In this document: positions 49,751-61,984 of the stretch, piece after piece | Layout of the letters: the number at the start of each line of letters is the position of its first letter | Position numbering within the stretch: the first letter of the stretch is position 1 | From: Piper betle | Lineage: Eukaryota > Streptophyta > Magnoliopsida > Piperales > Piperaceae | Length of the DNA stretch: 64,000 nt | Direction: 5' to 3' | Assembly: GCA_033002965.1 (NCBI GenBank) | Contig: JAURVB010013276.1 | Location: forward strand, 1 to 64,000 | The notes under the pieces: model-generated | What the model saw: only the letters and a program-made list of their open reading frames with translations | Databases searched by the model: none | Told to the model about the DNA's origin: nothing | Made by a program: the position numbers and the translations under genes

Positions 49751-51036
49751 GCTCGGAGTTGTTTCCCGTGTCTGCCAAGTACATAATTGGAGCTGGGCTG
49801 GGGTCTTTTTCAATTGCGTATACGGCAGATGCTTTGATTGCTGACAAGAAGTTTTTTGGTGGTCAGTTAAGTTCTTGTCGTTGATTCTTTTGTTTATGTC
49901 CGTTTCGCAAATTGTTTAGGTTGTTCTGAAAGTTATGCAAGAATCATGGCCGATGCAAATAGGAGGTTCTTACATAAGGCGTCTTGTTGTAGTAGGATGA
50001 TGCTGTGAGCAAAGGTTGTATCGAAATTAGATTATGTATGTATGCGGTGTCCTGAACATCCTTAATGCAGGTCTGTGGGATGACATCAGAAATGATTAAA
50101 TCAAAACAAAAGTTGAAGAATTATTAGTTGAATAAAAAAGAAGATAAGGTCTGCTTCTTCGAGATGGCTGTTGTGGAGGCCACATTAAAGCTGGAAAACG
50201 AAGTGGGCATATAAACTGTAAGATTGCTGTTGAATATATGAAGGAATGTGGGTTGCTTAAATGGAAGCTGCCTGTCATCGATACATCTATCTGTATATAT
50301 ATATATTTCATATAAAGCTGCTACAAATTCGAAAACTTAATCCTAGTTGCAAGTGTATAAGTAGCAATAAGTTATAAATGATTAGTTTTACTAAGTTCTT
50401 GTCTCACTTCTGAATGTCCGTTAAACTCCTAGCTGAAGAGACTAACAGTTCAAGTATTATTTTGAATATCATTAAGTTTTGGATTTTTGGACTGTCTTAT
50501 ATAGGTAGTGGCAAATGGGTAATTTCGCTAAGTTCTTTCTCTGTTCCGAGTGTCCCTTGGATTTTGCACTGAAGAAACAAAGAATTCGAGTGGTGTTTGC
50601 CAAAAAAAGAAAATAAATCGAGTTGCAATTCTAAACTGTCCCCCCCAAAAAAGTTTTAGTAAATGTGTTTTGGTTTTTTAGCGGGCCAAACGTAATTTAT
50701 CATCTCCTAGAGTCAATTTCTCATATTTCAGTGTTTGACCGTTAGAAGGGAGGTGTGTTACTTATGTAGCAAAATTTGGAGCGTTACCATCACTTTAAAT
50801 TTTTTAAGTAGGCAGAACTATTTTCTTTTGCAGCAAAGTTCGATGCGATTTTAGTTTGGCTAAAGTTTCTCTATCTGCAATATCATCAGGCACCACACCA
50901 AGAACAGCAGCGGATAAAAAATGGTGGGAAGAGAGATAAGAAGTTTCAAGAGTGGCCTCGCACAGCTGGACCTCCAGTTGTGACGAATCCCATCAGTCGC
51001 CAGAATTTTATTGTCAAGACCCGTATCGACTCTTGA
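49751..51036 (+). pseudogene. Small conserved plant protein gene with a broken frame
   Basis: Two exons, 49751-49861 (ELFPVSAKYIIGAGLGSF, a short hydrophobic helix) and 50890-51036 (WPRTAGPPVVTNPISRQNF, C-terminus), joined by a canonical intron. It resembles small single-helix plant proteins of about 100 residues of mitochondrial type, whose exact name I cannot recall. In exon 2 two bases are missing near 50934, giving a stop two codons later; downstream the frame reopens and runs to a sensible TGA at 51036. No start codon is recognised upstream of 49751. Either a pseudogene or a local sequence error. Confidence 0.5.
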
Positions 51037-51039
51037 GGT

Positions 51040-51780
51040 TCAATGAAATAATCGATGTAAGTTATGGGATCCCAACACAATTGAGAGCTGGAGAGGAAAC
51101 TATTCTTGAATTTATTAGGTTTGCATGGGGGGCAGTGACTTCACCTATTGACAAGATGTTTTGGTTTGAAATGCATTTTGTTGGATCCAACAAACAAATA
51201 CAAGTTGTTTTATGGTCTATAACTTGCACAGTTTGCTTGTTCCTGATAAGTTCTCTACACGTCACTTATGGCTTATGAGCAACCAACATACAATAACAAA
51301 AATTTGGCTTTCAATCGGCCTGGGATGAAAAATACCGAGTTAGTCAAGTTCAAGTTCATCTGAATTGGTTGATGTTTTCTAGTAGACAATTCTATCTGAT
51401 TTGATAAAGCTTGGTTGCGTTTCAATAATTCGTGAACTTTGCAATTTGCTGCTACTGGAATCCATAGAAACACGAAATGATAGCTTCAAATACCTGGCCA
51501 TCTGAATCACTAGAATATGCTATATAACGAACACGAGGAACTGTTGGTATGACCCTGTTACAGAGTTCCATGATGACTTTCCCCAAAATTGCACTTACCT
51601 TGTAGCATAAAACAAACAATAATTTACAACTAGTATGAGAACTGCATCACTGTCAATATGGAACTAAAACTTCAATCTACCTTGGGAATAAACCTTATAC
51701 CAAGTTCAGAAACAGGACGCAGCCTCGAAGTCCAACTGTTATCCTTACTCACCATACAAACTTTCGACATCTTATAGATG
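51040..51780. other. Intergenic / 3' flanks of two converging loci
   Basis: Between the plus-strand small gene and the minus-strand PPR pseudogene; nothing recognisable. Confidence 0.5.
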
Positions 51781-52423
51781 TGCTCACTCAAACCTCATGT
51801 GATCCAACTACAGCCAGGAATTTTGACAACATCTCTTGATATCATTATCATCCTAACATGGGAGACGTCGTCCCATCTACCACAAGCAGCATAAGAGTTA
51901 TATAACAGAACGTAAGCTGCAGCATTATGTGGATCCTGTTCGATGACCACCAAAGCAATTCTTCTAGCAGCTTCCAAATGATAATGGTCTTTACATGCAT
52001 CAAGTAAAGTTAGCCAAGCCAAGGCAACGGACGTTGCTTGAAATGACATTTTCTTTATGAAGTCCTCTGCCTCTACCAGCTTTCCAGATCTTCCTAGCAT
52101 ATCAACCATATATAGCGCTCAAGCTTCACTTCCGCCAAACTGTCATTGACCATCATCTGAAAGAAAACCATTCCCTGATCAAACATTCTCGAATGCCTGC
52201 AGCCAGTGAGCAAGCCAAAATACGTAATTTCATCTGGCTGCATTCCGAAGTTGGTCATCTGTTTGTAAAAGTCGAGTGCTTGTGAGCCAAGCCCATGTTG
52301 TGCACAGCCAACTTGATCCATGACACAAGGTTTTTCTTGTCCTTGTTGTTTAAGATGGCCACGCCATCGTAAATACTGCTCGAGCTTGGTATACAATGAA
52401 ATGAGCAAATTCCCGGTATAAGG

Positions 52424-52956
52424 TGTTGGGATTAACCAAACAAACTAAATACAAATCCCCTATTTTAATACATAAGGATAAAAAGTATCAAGCAAATAGA
52501 GAGACGATAAGATAATTTTGCGTGAAAAACTCTAAATTTGGGAAAAAAACCACTGGCAAACGGCCAGATTAAATTCACTATATTACAATTTTGATACAGA
52601 ATAGATCTACAAGAGAACAAATTCTCCAATACCAATTTACTGTATTTTATACAAAATTGATATAAAGTTGTAGAAAATAATAAAGAAAGAATATTATAGA
52701 TTAAGAACTTGACGAAATTACTATTGATGATTGCAAACCAATCTCAACAATGCATTCACCTTTTTCAATCTACACAATTTTCTTTCTCCCTTTGTAACAG
52801 CTTTTCTCCAAAACCCAAAAATTAGAAAAAACCCCGAAGAAGAAAGTGTCGTACGTTGTTTCTATCCCTTTTAACTAACAAAATTTGGAAAATCTTGATT
52901 TTTGTCCAAAATAGGTTTAGTAGTTCATGTATTTATGGAAGAGGGACAACCCAACA
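52424..52956 (-). mobile_element. Solo LTR inside the PPR pseudogene
   Basis: 533 bp with TGTTGGG...CCCAACA ends, like the LTR in TOP2. Flanks TAAGG (52419-52423) and TAAGT (52957-52961) are a 4/5 matching target duplication. On the minus strand, excision restores SETYTGNLLISLYTK, a normal PPR stretch. It contains GTGAAAAACTC and GGGAAAAAAACCACTGG, wording common in plant Copia LTRs. Confidence 0.85.
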
Positions 52957-53632
52957 TAAGTTTCTGATCCAGCCTAATTTGATAGCTAAAGCATGAATTC
53001 CTTTCCCCACATCAAGGATTTCTAGCTCAACACATGAGTTTAGAGTACTGGTAAACGTAAAAATGTTAGGTTCAATTGAATAACAAGACGCAGAAGACGC
53101 CTACAGCTTGTCGATGTTTCGAGTTCAAGCTGTAACCAGTGATAAGAGCAGTCTACAGAACAACATCTTCACGGACAACATCGTCAAAAAACTTGTGAGC
53201 GCTGTCGGTTTTCCCGCAGGTGGAATAAAGAGTAACCAAGGATGTAGCAATGTAAGGGTCAGCACCTGATTATACGAGATGGGCATGAAATTGAACACCT
53301 TTGGTAAGGGAGCGAGCGTTGGCACAAAGAGGAAGTAGAGAAGCAAATGTATCGGAAGTAGATTGCAATCTGGAAATCCGCAATTCGTGAAACAAAGACA
53401 ATGCTTCGTCGCCATGATCTCCAATTTGGTGGAGCGCCCCAATTACTGTGGTCCATGAGATCACATTAGGTTGGGGCATTTCCTTGAACAGTTTGTATGC
53501 ATCCTCAACTCTTCCGTTAACAACATAACCGTACATCATTGAGTTCCATGCGGCAGTGTCTCGCACTGGCATTTTCCGGAACAACTCCTCTGCAGCTTCA
53601 ACTCTACGCGGCTGGGCCAGACCACGGTTGAA

Positions 53633-54258
53633 AAAATCGTTGGAATCGGACAATTTAAATTGGATAGTGTAAAATCCGCATTAAATTTGGGTGGAATTGG
53701 TTTGTGAATCGGTTTTGGGTAAATTATTAAAATACTTTTTAATTTATATTATATAAATTATTTATGCATAGGTAAAATAGAAATTTAAAATTTATAATGA
53801 TAGAAATACCCCTTATTCTCCATCCGTCGCTGTTGCCACCATTTTGCTCTGGTAGGGCCGGCAGGGGGAGGCAAGGCCGACGGGGGATGGATTGGGACCG
53901 ACAGGATTAGGGTGGCTGGGTGGGGCCGGAGGGGGGAGTCTGGGCGTGGCAGGGCTGGCAGGGGAAGGTCGGCGACGGCTGGGTGACGAACGGGAGTGGT
54001 ATTTTCATAATTAAAAGTTGACTAGATTCTAACCCGAGTAAAAAATAATAATTAATTAAAAATAATTTTAAAAAATCTAAAAAATATCATAAAATATAAT
54101 ACATATAATAATATCAAAATTACATCAATATCTAATTTTTATATATTTATATTATTAATGGTTAAATTATTATATATGACCAATTTGAACCGATTCAACT
54201 AAACCGATTTTTATCTAATTTAGACCAATTCTGATTCCGATTCCAATTCCGATTTTTA
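53633..54258. repeat. GC-core repeat, copy C, inserted in the PPR pseudogene
   Basis: 626 bp. Ends are imperfect inverted repeats (AAAAATCGTTGGAATCGG at the left; TAAAAATCGGAATTGG inverted at the right). Flanked by TGA at 53630-53632 and 54259-54261. Removal with one TGA gives an in-frame PPR reading (SVMSAQVNRGLAQPRR). The AT-rich arms match copies A and B; the core (53820-54000) has high GC with G excess. Confidence 0.8.
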
Positions 54259-54599
54259 TGACTTGGGCAGACATGACGCTCCGCTCCGGAATAGCATGGA
54301 ACAGCTTGCAAGCACGGTCCAAGTAGCCGCAGTTGACACGGTCTTAATGACGGCGTTCCATGAGAGAGTATCTCGCCCGGGCATCCTGTAGAAAAGCTTT
54401 AGAGCCTGATAAATCTTAGCTAGATGCGAGTACCCGTTGATCACGACCGTGTAGAGATATAAGTCGGGACGAGGGACGATGCCAAATATGAGGCGAGCCC
54501 CATCCACTCTTCCATTTCTAAGATGAAGGGAAATCACGGCAGGAAGTCGTTTGGAAGAATGCATGGCACAAAGGTCAAATCCATCTCAGAATTAAAGAC

Positions 54600-54985
54600 A
54601 CCAGCGAGTGCAGTATCAGACGCAGGCTTATAAGTTTTCATGTCCAGAGACCATTGCAACATTAAGTAGCAATAGCTGCAGGAGTGGGAGCACGGTAAAT
54701 GTTATATAAACTCTGCTACGGGAGAAACATTATTAATCGAGGGGGTGGAAGAGACTATAGAGTATTATAGTGAGAAAGATGGAATACAAAGTATTACATA
54801 CAAAGATGATACGTTAAACTAGAATAGAGCAGGTGTACACCTATAAAACCGAAGGAAGGTAATGTGACACATATTCTATGATCACTAGGTACATGCTAAG
54901 CAACAGAATTTGATGCCACATGGACACTCCAACTGCTACAAATGTTGAGTAGTTGTCAGATATCCGCAATGAAACACGACAAGCT
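54600..54985. other. Intergenic / 3' flank of the OBERON-like gene
   Basis: Short spacer upstream of the PPR pseudogene start and downstream of the OBERON-like stop; includes the probable 3' leader of the latter. Confidence 0.5.
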
Positions 54986-54990
54986 AAGTA

Positions 54991-57900
54991 TCACGTACTA
55001 AGGTTTCCTTTCGTTGCTTCCATCTTCAACAACAAGTCCTTCATATCTGCTTCCATTCTAGCCTTCATATTGAAATACTCAAGGTGGGCTCTCTCCAGAA
55101 CCTGTACTTCTTCCAGTTTCTGCCTTCGTCTTTCTTCTGCTTCAACCAGATTTACCTTTCTGATTTGACTCTCATACTCCTCCTCAATCTTTTCGTTCTT
55201 GGCCGTTGCAATACGTTTCAAGTCTTCGGCCTCCCTTCTCGCATCATCTGCTTTTGTTATGAACATTTTTGCTTCAGCCTGCTTCCTCCGCACTATGCTC
55301 TCCAGTTCATCAAAGAGGAGCTTCTTTTCAGAAATCGTTTGCAACTTTGGTCCCTCTGCTCGCCTGCTCAACTTTTCCCAATCCAAGATTGGTGAAACCC
55401 CGTTTGCTTTGTCGTTATGAAGTGGGGCATTCTCCGCGTAAGCTGGTCTTAACCACAAAGAGTCTTGGCTGGGACCAATCGCACAGTGAGCTCTCTCTCC
55501 AAGATTCTTTTGGGGAGGAGTCTCTACAGGCCGGAAGGTTGGAGTTTTGTTCATCTTGGATTCATTTTCTGCAAGTTGAAAACAAATACAGTTAAACATC
55601 AAGTGCCATGCTGTAAAATTCTATTAGATCAAAATGCATATATCGATAGAAACAGGAAGGATAGGACAGTTTGGTGGTTATCAACAAACTTGTATTGGTG
55701 GAGGCAACATACATACATTCAAAAGAATAAAACATATGGAATGCAATTAATTGGAAATTGAATATCCATGATCACTAATCAAGTTGAAGCAAAAAAGTAA
55801 GTCGGATACAAAGCAAATGAATTGACAGTGTGCATGCCTCGGTAACTGACGTTATAGGTTAGTCATAGGTTTTAGTTATAAAATGTAGCTAGCCTACAAT
55901 TAACAATCCATCCTAGCTAAATAAATTTAGATAGAGCTGCAGAAATGATAAGTAGCAAAATTAAACAATAAAAATAATTAAACAAATAAAAAAGCACTTC
56001 TTAAAAATGGATCTAAAAACGTATTGACGATTTAGAAGGCAATCACCTGTTAGGAATGCCATGACACCGTTATAAACTTCCAACAAATTTGATTTGCTTC
56101 CCAGTCTTTCCAGCATTCTTGTAGCCACATCATAAAGTTGCCTTCCTCTAGCATCTTCACTGGCTCGAAAAATCCTCCTTACATACTCAAGCTCCTTGCT
56201 GAACGTCTCCGCCTTCCACTCTTTTGCACAAGTTCTAAAGACTTCCATTACAAAGCCAAACATCTCAGAAGGATGGCCACAAACACAAAAAAACTGCATT
56301 TCGGTTGTTCCATGGGAACCAGTTGCATTCCTTCCATTTCTGATGTGGGAGCCCCTCAAGGCACAGTCTGTATGACACCAATGTACACAAACATCGCAGC
56401 CAACCCAACTGCAAGTATTGTCTGCCATGTCAAATTTGGAACAAATTATACACATGCAGGCACTGCAGAAACCATTTTTCTCGCCACAGACTTTGCAATC
56501 ACATTCATCCACCGGTAAAATACTTTGGCAAGTCAAATTTCTACACTTCAGGTTCAAAAATATTTCAACCATGTCAGCTGAAGCCACATTAGCTGCCTTG
56601 CTAAGGAAGTCCGCTAGTCCAGTCTTAACAGCTACAAGGATTTCCAATTGGACTCTGTGACAGGTACTCAACGTTTCCAGCTTCAGATCAGACCTACCAT
56701 CAAGCAATTCTTGCAAAGAGCGAATTTTGGCTTCATTGTTCAGCATCTTACCAGCGATTTCTTTCAAATAGGATAAAGACTGATCTGGAATTTCTTGAAT
56801 TCTTCTAGCCATAAGAGGTGTAGGCTCTCTAACTATCTTTGCCACAATTCTTTCAGCCACTCCAGGACTGGTGATGGAAAACTTATCGGTGTCTCCCTGG
56901 CTAGTTCGAAATAGAACACCACCGCCGTTTCTTTCCTTTGTGACCCATCTCTTGTCCCTACTATGCTCCGACCTAGCTGCATCAAAAGAGCCAATACTCT
57001 GTGTGGGGGATCTGGTCTCATCGTGCCTTAGATGATTTGAAGATTGTCTGTGAAGACTAGCCTGACGATCCACCACAGGGATACCCGTACTCCCAGAATG
57101 ACCATGTAAAAGGCCATTTGATGCCTGAGCTGAGTGAGCAACTCCATTTCCATTTTGCATTATCTTCTGGCATAGAGGAATATCCTTCCTCTTAGGGTCA
57201 TTTGAAGATTGCCCTTGCCATATACCCGTAGAAGCATGTTCTACACCTTGAAATATGGGGTGACTGCCAACAGAATTTTCATAATCATAAGAGTTATGCG
57301 TGAGAGAACAGCTGGGGTTGTGAACAAATGTCTGAGAACCAGAGATGGAGACTGAAGCTGTAAATCCATCCGACTGAGTATAAGTTGTTGTCGGCAAGGA
57401 ATGAAGGCTCCTTCCACGGCTTGGAGAATTTGGTGCCTGCCTGAGATTATTGTCACTGGAGGGAAGAGCGGCAGATAAAAAATTTGGCAGTCCAAGCGAC
57501 AGATTAAGAGGTTCCATCTTCAGCTCGTCGCTTCTACTCTTGCTATGATATGTGGAACCAACATTCTTTTCTTTGACCAGATCAGAGTGAAGAAATAGGT
57601 CTAGGCCTCTGTTACTCGGGCCTTCCATGGCATCATCCCTTTCCATATTTAGATTCCCACCATAGTTGCCGGAGTCGCCCACATTGGTGAGTGAAATGGC
57701 AAGATTTTTACCTTTATCCTCACCATTGCTCTGATTCACCTTTTCTGTCATTAGCTTCAGAGCAACTACTGGACCGCAGTTCTCTTCGTGTAAATCCCTG
57801 TGGGAATCATGATTCTCAAAATCTCCAGCTTCCATTTCAAGATCAAACCCTCGTCTCTCCAGACGCTTCAGTTCTGAAGAAGAAGGCACCCCGTCCATAG

Positions 57901-59116
57901 CCCGCCCTCCCGGAGATGAAATCGTCTCTACACCAGTTCCCTCAACAATCTTCTCCTCCAAAGTACTATGCAAAGGCATTTTTTCTTCCTTCCCATCGTC
58001 CACATTCTCTCCACTGACACAAGCAACAACAACCATTTCATCATTCTCCACTAATTCACTTACATTTTCCTCAGAATTGACTATCACTTTGCTCATCTCT
58101 TCAGCACAAGCTACCTCAGTTCCATCATTCTCTCGACCACCCACTTTATCATCATCCTCAGTCTCTTTAGTCTTCATCTCTACATCCGCAGCCTCTTCCA
58201 TTTTCACATCCATCTCCGAGCTAGAGTTCAGCCAAACATTGCTTTCGACCTCCAACTGCTTGTCACACTGTCCACCAGCAGCAGGAGCCTCCAACTCCGG
58301 CACGGGCTCCTCCGGCGGCAGTTGAGGCTCAGATTGTGGCTCGGGCTCAAGCTCGCCTTCCTCCATTTCACTACTGTTCCCGCTCTTATCATGCATCTCC
58401 TCCTCTGCCTTCTTCGCCTCTACGTTCCTGCTCCTCCCACTGCCCGGCTCCTTCCACCGATGCGGCGCTTGCTTTGATGGCGGCGGCGCCGCCGGAGTGG
58501 GAGGCGATATGGCACTGGCCACCGCTCTGTTCTCCGACGCAGCCCGGTGACCGGCCCTATCGGAACCGAACTTGGAATCTCCGTCGGAATCCCTATTACC
58601 CACGCCGCCGGATCTCCGCCTCACGTCGTCTCGCCTGATCCGATCCCTGTCGGATCGAAAGCCCTTGGGGATATCTAGTCGGAAGGAGGAAGATGAGAAG
58701 AAGCTGTCAGAACGGTGCATCCGTTCACCTCCGTACCCACCCCGAGGCGACGCCGTCCGAGGATCGCCTGCTCCGCCGCCGGAGTCGCGATACCGATCGA
58801 AGGCCTTCCTGGAGCTCCTGTCAAAGCCGTCGGGATCGTGATCGAAGCGAGGCTTCCTGGAGCTCCTTGATGTTCCGTCCCTCTCGTCGTCCAAGCTACG
58901 ATCGTAAGAAGCGGGCGCCGAGGAAGGGGAGGGAGCTAACCCCACCCTGCGCCCATTGTCGACGGCGCCCTTGGGATAGAACCTACGGTGAAGCAACGAA
59001 GAAGAAGAAGAAGAGCGGTCGAGGTCGGCATCCCGGCGGCCCCAATCCTTAGCGCCGCCGACGGCCTTCTCCGCCGCCACATCCAGATCCTCCCCGTACG
59101 ACTTGGGCCTCTTCAT
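54991..59116 (-). CDS. OBE4: OBERON3/4-like (TITANIA) PHD-finger protein
   Basis: Nuclear PHD-finger protein of the OBERON/TITANIA family, which in Arabidopsis acts in root and embryo meristem establishment. Two coding exons, 59116-56047 and 55568-54991, join in phase to 1,215 residues. Order: long low-complexity N-terminus rich in Ser/Arg/Asp (MKRPKSYGEDLD start, family-typical RRFYPK and PKGFRSDRD words), an acidic Glu-rich middle, a conserved C-terminal half with the OBE PHD finger (about residues 860-950: CKVCGEKNGFCSACMCIIC, CDVCVHWCHTDC), and a coiled coil in exon 2 (about 1090-1200). The ATG follows a CAG acceptor at 59119-59121, so the leader exon lies upstream (donor near 59441) with an intron of about 320 bases. 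No lesions over more than 3.6 kb of coding sequence. Confidence 0.93.
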
Positions 59117-59489
59117 ACCTGAACCACACCACAACCACCCAAACCCCCCAAAATGGGACCTCCTTCAATCGCAAAGAAAACCCACCCACCCGCCCACCTC
59201 TCCCTCCAGCTTTCCTCACAAACCCAGCACGCCGCCCATACCTCTCTCTTTGAAAGAAAATTAGTAAAAAACCCAGTCAGAAACACACCATCACCTTTCC
59301 CCAAAAATCATATCAAACCCTCCTCCCCATACACATAAACATACACAGCAGAATCACTCACATCGACGACAGCCCCACGCCCAAAATTGTACCAACCAGA
59401 AAACAACCCGCCAGGAGATGAGAAGAGGAGGAGCCGTGTACCTGTGAAAGGTAGGAAGTGAACAGCCGAGAAGGTGAAGACGTAGACAA

Positions 59490-59535
59490 ATAAATATGAA
59501 GAAGAAGAAGAAGAAGAAGAAGAAGAGGAGGATTG
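59490..59535. repeat. (GAA)n tract in the OBERON-like leader
   Basis: About ten GAA units (TTC on the transcribed strand), in the probable first non-coding exon; CT/TTC-rich leaders are common in plant housekeeping and regulatory genes. Confidence 0.85.
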
Positions 59536-59769
59536 AGATTGAACGATGAAGATCGGGGAAGAGTGAAAAAGATTGACGAAGGCGTGCGAGGGGAGAGAGA
59601 GGCGACAGACGTGTAAAAGATGGGACAAACAGTCAACGCAGTATATAAGATGGAAGCGGATGAGGAGGGAGTGGTCCGCACCTCCTTTGGTTTGGTCAAT
59701 CCGCCTCTTTCTCCCTCTCTCTCACCGCTTCCTTCTCCCAATTTTATTATGTATATATAAATCACTTTT

Positions 59770-61135
59770 CTTTGCTTGCTTGATTGCTTGCTTGATTACT
59801 AATTAAGATGCCTTTTTTCATTGCTTATTATTTCTTTTTTTTTAAAAAAAACTAATGACATTCTTTTTGAATTGTTTTATTTCAAAAAAAAACTTTTTTG
59901 GTCGTATCGCTTTTGTTGCTTTTCAATGCGGCTGCCCCAAGTAACCGCCATCAAAGATGATTACTTCCTTCAGTCAACCGCAAAAGAATATGCATCATTT
60001 CTTTCAATATATACATACACATATATAATCATCTTCAGAAAAACTCACCTCACCATTGTATACATCAATCTTTATAAAATAAAAAATTGATCTGCATGCA
60101 TGTTGATGGTTTATTTCTCTAGAGAAAGTTAGTACATGTGATGTATGGTTCTAGTATACGATTCCCTAAGTCAAGATTGGTCAAAACCTGGACCAAAGCT
60201 ACAACTATATTGAGAGCATTTGCTTAAACACCTGCCTGCATACAAAGTAATTAAAACTCTTTCCTTCAAAAATAAAAAATAAAATATCCACTCTTTGTAT
60301 TTATTTGAGACATAATCGACTGATTAAAATTTATTGCACGAGCACAGGGCTGGTTTAATTAAGATTCGAATCGATTAATTTGCTGCTTGGCATGTCAAAC
60401 CTGTGTAGGACGTCCCTGCGTCGACGCAATGCATGAAATATTAGATTGATCTTTATTAGTGAGCCTAGCTAGATAGATTTGTGTAATTTATCAGTGTTTT
60501 GCTGATGCCTTCATATTTATGTTTAAGTTATACGATCAGTAGTTTGCTGACTGTCTTATATTTGCTTGAACGGAATTTGGATAGCTTGGGCCAAAAAACG
60601 AAATTTAGCAAAGTATAGAAATAGAAATTTTCAATTAATAAATGGCAGAAATTACGTACCTTTACATTATGAACAAATAAATGATAGAAATATATATATA
60701 TATATCCTTTGTTTTTGTATGCATTATTATATACGTCTGTACAGACAGATATTTTTGATATGCATGCGTGGGACCAAGCCATGTCTCCTTTTTATTAGTT
60801 GCCAACAGGAAAGGTGAGCTTGGTTCATTACTACCCCTGAGTATATAGACTGTATTTGTTGTCCAAGCGTATGGGTGTATATGAGCTGTTTCCAATCAAC
60901 TTTTCCGCATACATTATTTGACGATAAATTGAGGCATCAACGTCAACCTTCAGATATTTTCCTTCCCAGTTTCCAAATTATTGTTGAAAATTTCATTCAT
61001 TATCTTCTTCTCAGAAACTGGTCAAACGCAGAAACATTAAAATCGTTCAAGTTCTTGCTCCTTCATAGAAGTAACAATTCTCAGATCATAGCGCGATCAT
61101 CTAGCAACCGTTTCCCAATCCTGCTGTTTCGTACA
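59770..61135. other. Intergenic
   Basis: Divergent promoter region between the OBERON-like gene and the small plastid-type gene, AT-rich, with a short TA tract near 60691-60705. No genes seen. Confidence 0.55.
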
Positions 61136-61140
61136 TTTAC

Positions 61141-61503
61141 ATGGCTGCTCTTTCCATTCACCCCTCTTTTCAAGCTAAGAAAAGCTGTATCCACAAGTAC
61201 AGCCCTGCAGCTTCAACATCAACTCCAACTTTCCTGATCTCTTGCCAAAGCCAAGGACCAGTTGAGCCGTCAGACACTCCCAAGGTGAAGACCAGAATGA
61301 CTACTGCGAAAGCGAAGATGGTTGGACTCTACACCGAAGTTCATAAGATTGGGAAGCATTTGATAGAGAGCCTTAGCCCAAAGCAGAAAGGCGACTGGAA
61401 AGATGTGCTGTTGATGAGCTTCTCCTTTGCTGTTTATGTGTACATATCTCAGAAATTAGTGTGTGCGTACTGTGCTTGGCTTTCCATGTTCAACAAGTTC
61501 TAA
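61141..61503 (+). CDS. Small probable plastid-targeted membrane protein, unrecognised
   Basis: Single-exon ORF of 120 residues. The first 40 residues are rich in Ser, Thr, Ala and Lys and lack acids, like a chloroplast transit peptide, with FLISCQSQ as a plausible processing zone. A basic middle (KVKTRMTTAKAKM) is followed by KQKGDWKDVLLMS and one hydrophobic helix (VLLMSFSFAVYVYISQKLV), ending in a Cys-containing tail CAYCAWLSMFNKF. I do not recognise the family and assign no function. The frame is clean and composition is coding-like, so I believe it is a real gene. Confidence 0.6.
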   Translation: MAALSIHPSFQAKKSCIHKYSPAASTSTPTFLISCQSQGPVEPSDTPKVKTRMTTAKAKMVGLYTEVHKIGKHLIESLSPKQKGDWKDVLLMSFSFAVYVYISQKLVCAYCAWLSMFNKF

Positions 61504-61984
61504 TTTGTTAAACGGGGGCTTCTTTCTGGTTTCTATCCATCTTGTCTTTATTTAAAAACCTGATGTGGGATGTAATTACATATTTTATCTGTTTTAATCG
61601 AAACAAGATCTAAATCTTTCCCAAACTATCAAACTTTGCCACTCAGTCGTGCTTTAGAAACTGTGATTCGTAAACCCAGAAAGAATCCATCGCATACAAA
61701 AAGGCCAATCGTAAGCCCAGAAAGAATCAACCACAAACAAAAAGGCCAACGTATTCTCCATACAATTTACGCTCAACCGTACACAACAATGCATACAACT
61801 GCTTGGAAAATATTATTTGAGCTTATTGCACTCTCCCCAAAGCCCGAAGGGCACTCTATCTTCTCACACAGCTGCTCTCTGATGAGATGAAATTGTCACA
61901 ACACTAAATAGAAATTGGTATCTAGAATCCATTACAATCAGCAGCTTAATATTAGAAGATATATATGTTGCTCACGCAAACCCT

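Larger units (their letters stand above)
51792..54564 (-). pseudogene. PLS/E-class pentatricopeptide repeat (PPR) pseudogene
   Basis: Intronless minus-strand gene of the organelle RNA-editing PPR type. The visible order is N-terminal repeats (54564-54260: DLYLYTVVINGYS, MPGRDTLSWNAVI), middle repeats (53630-52960: MPVRDTAAWNSMMYGYV, MPQPNVISWTTVIGAL), late repeats (52420-52110) and the E-motif region (52109-51792: MVDMLGRSGKLVEAEDFI, ending DVVKIPGCSWIT). Lesions: frameshift near 54337; GC-core insertion 53633-54258; TAA at about 53273 and TAG at about 53160; frameshifts near 53083 and 52987; solo LTR 52424-52956; further frame changes at 52390-52300 and near 52108. Removing the two insertions restores contiguous repeats. 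No DYW domain follows. Confidence 0.9.

Noticed and set aside
52957..53034. LTR end placed at CAACA near 53034
   Set aside because: That stretch is PPR coding sequence on the minus strand; the true LTR end with matching target duplication is at 52956.
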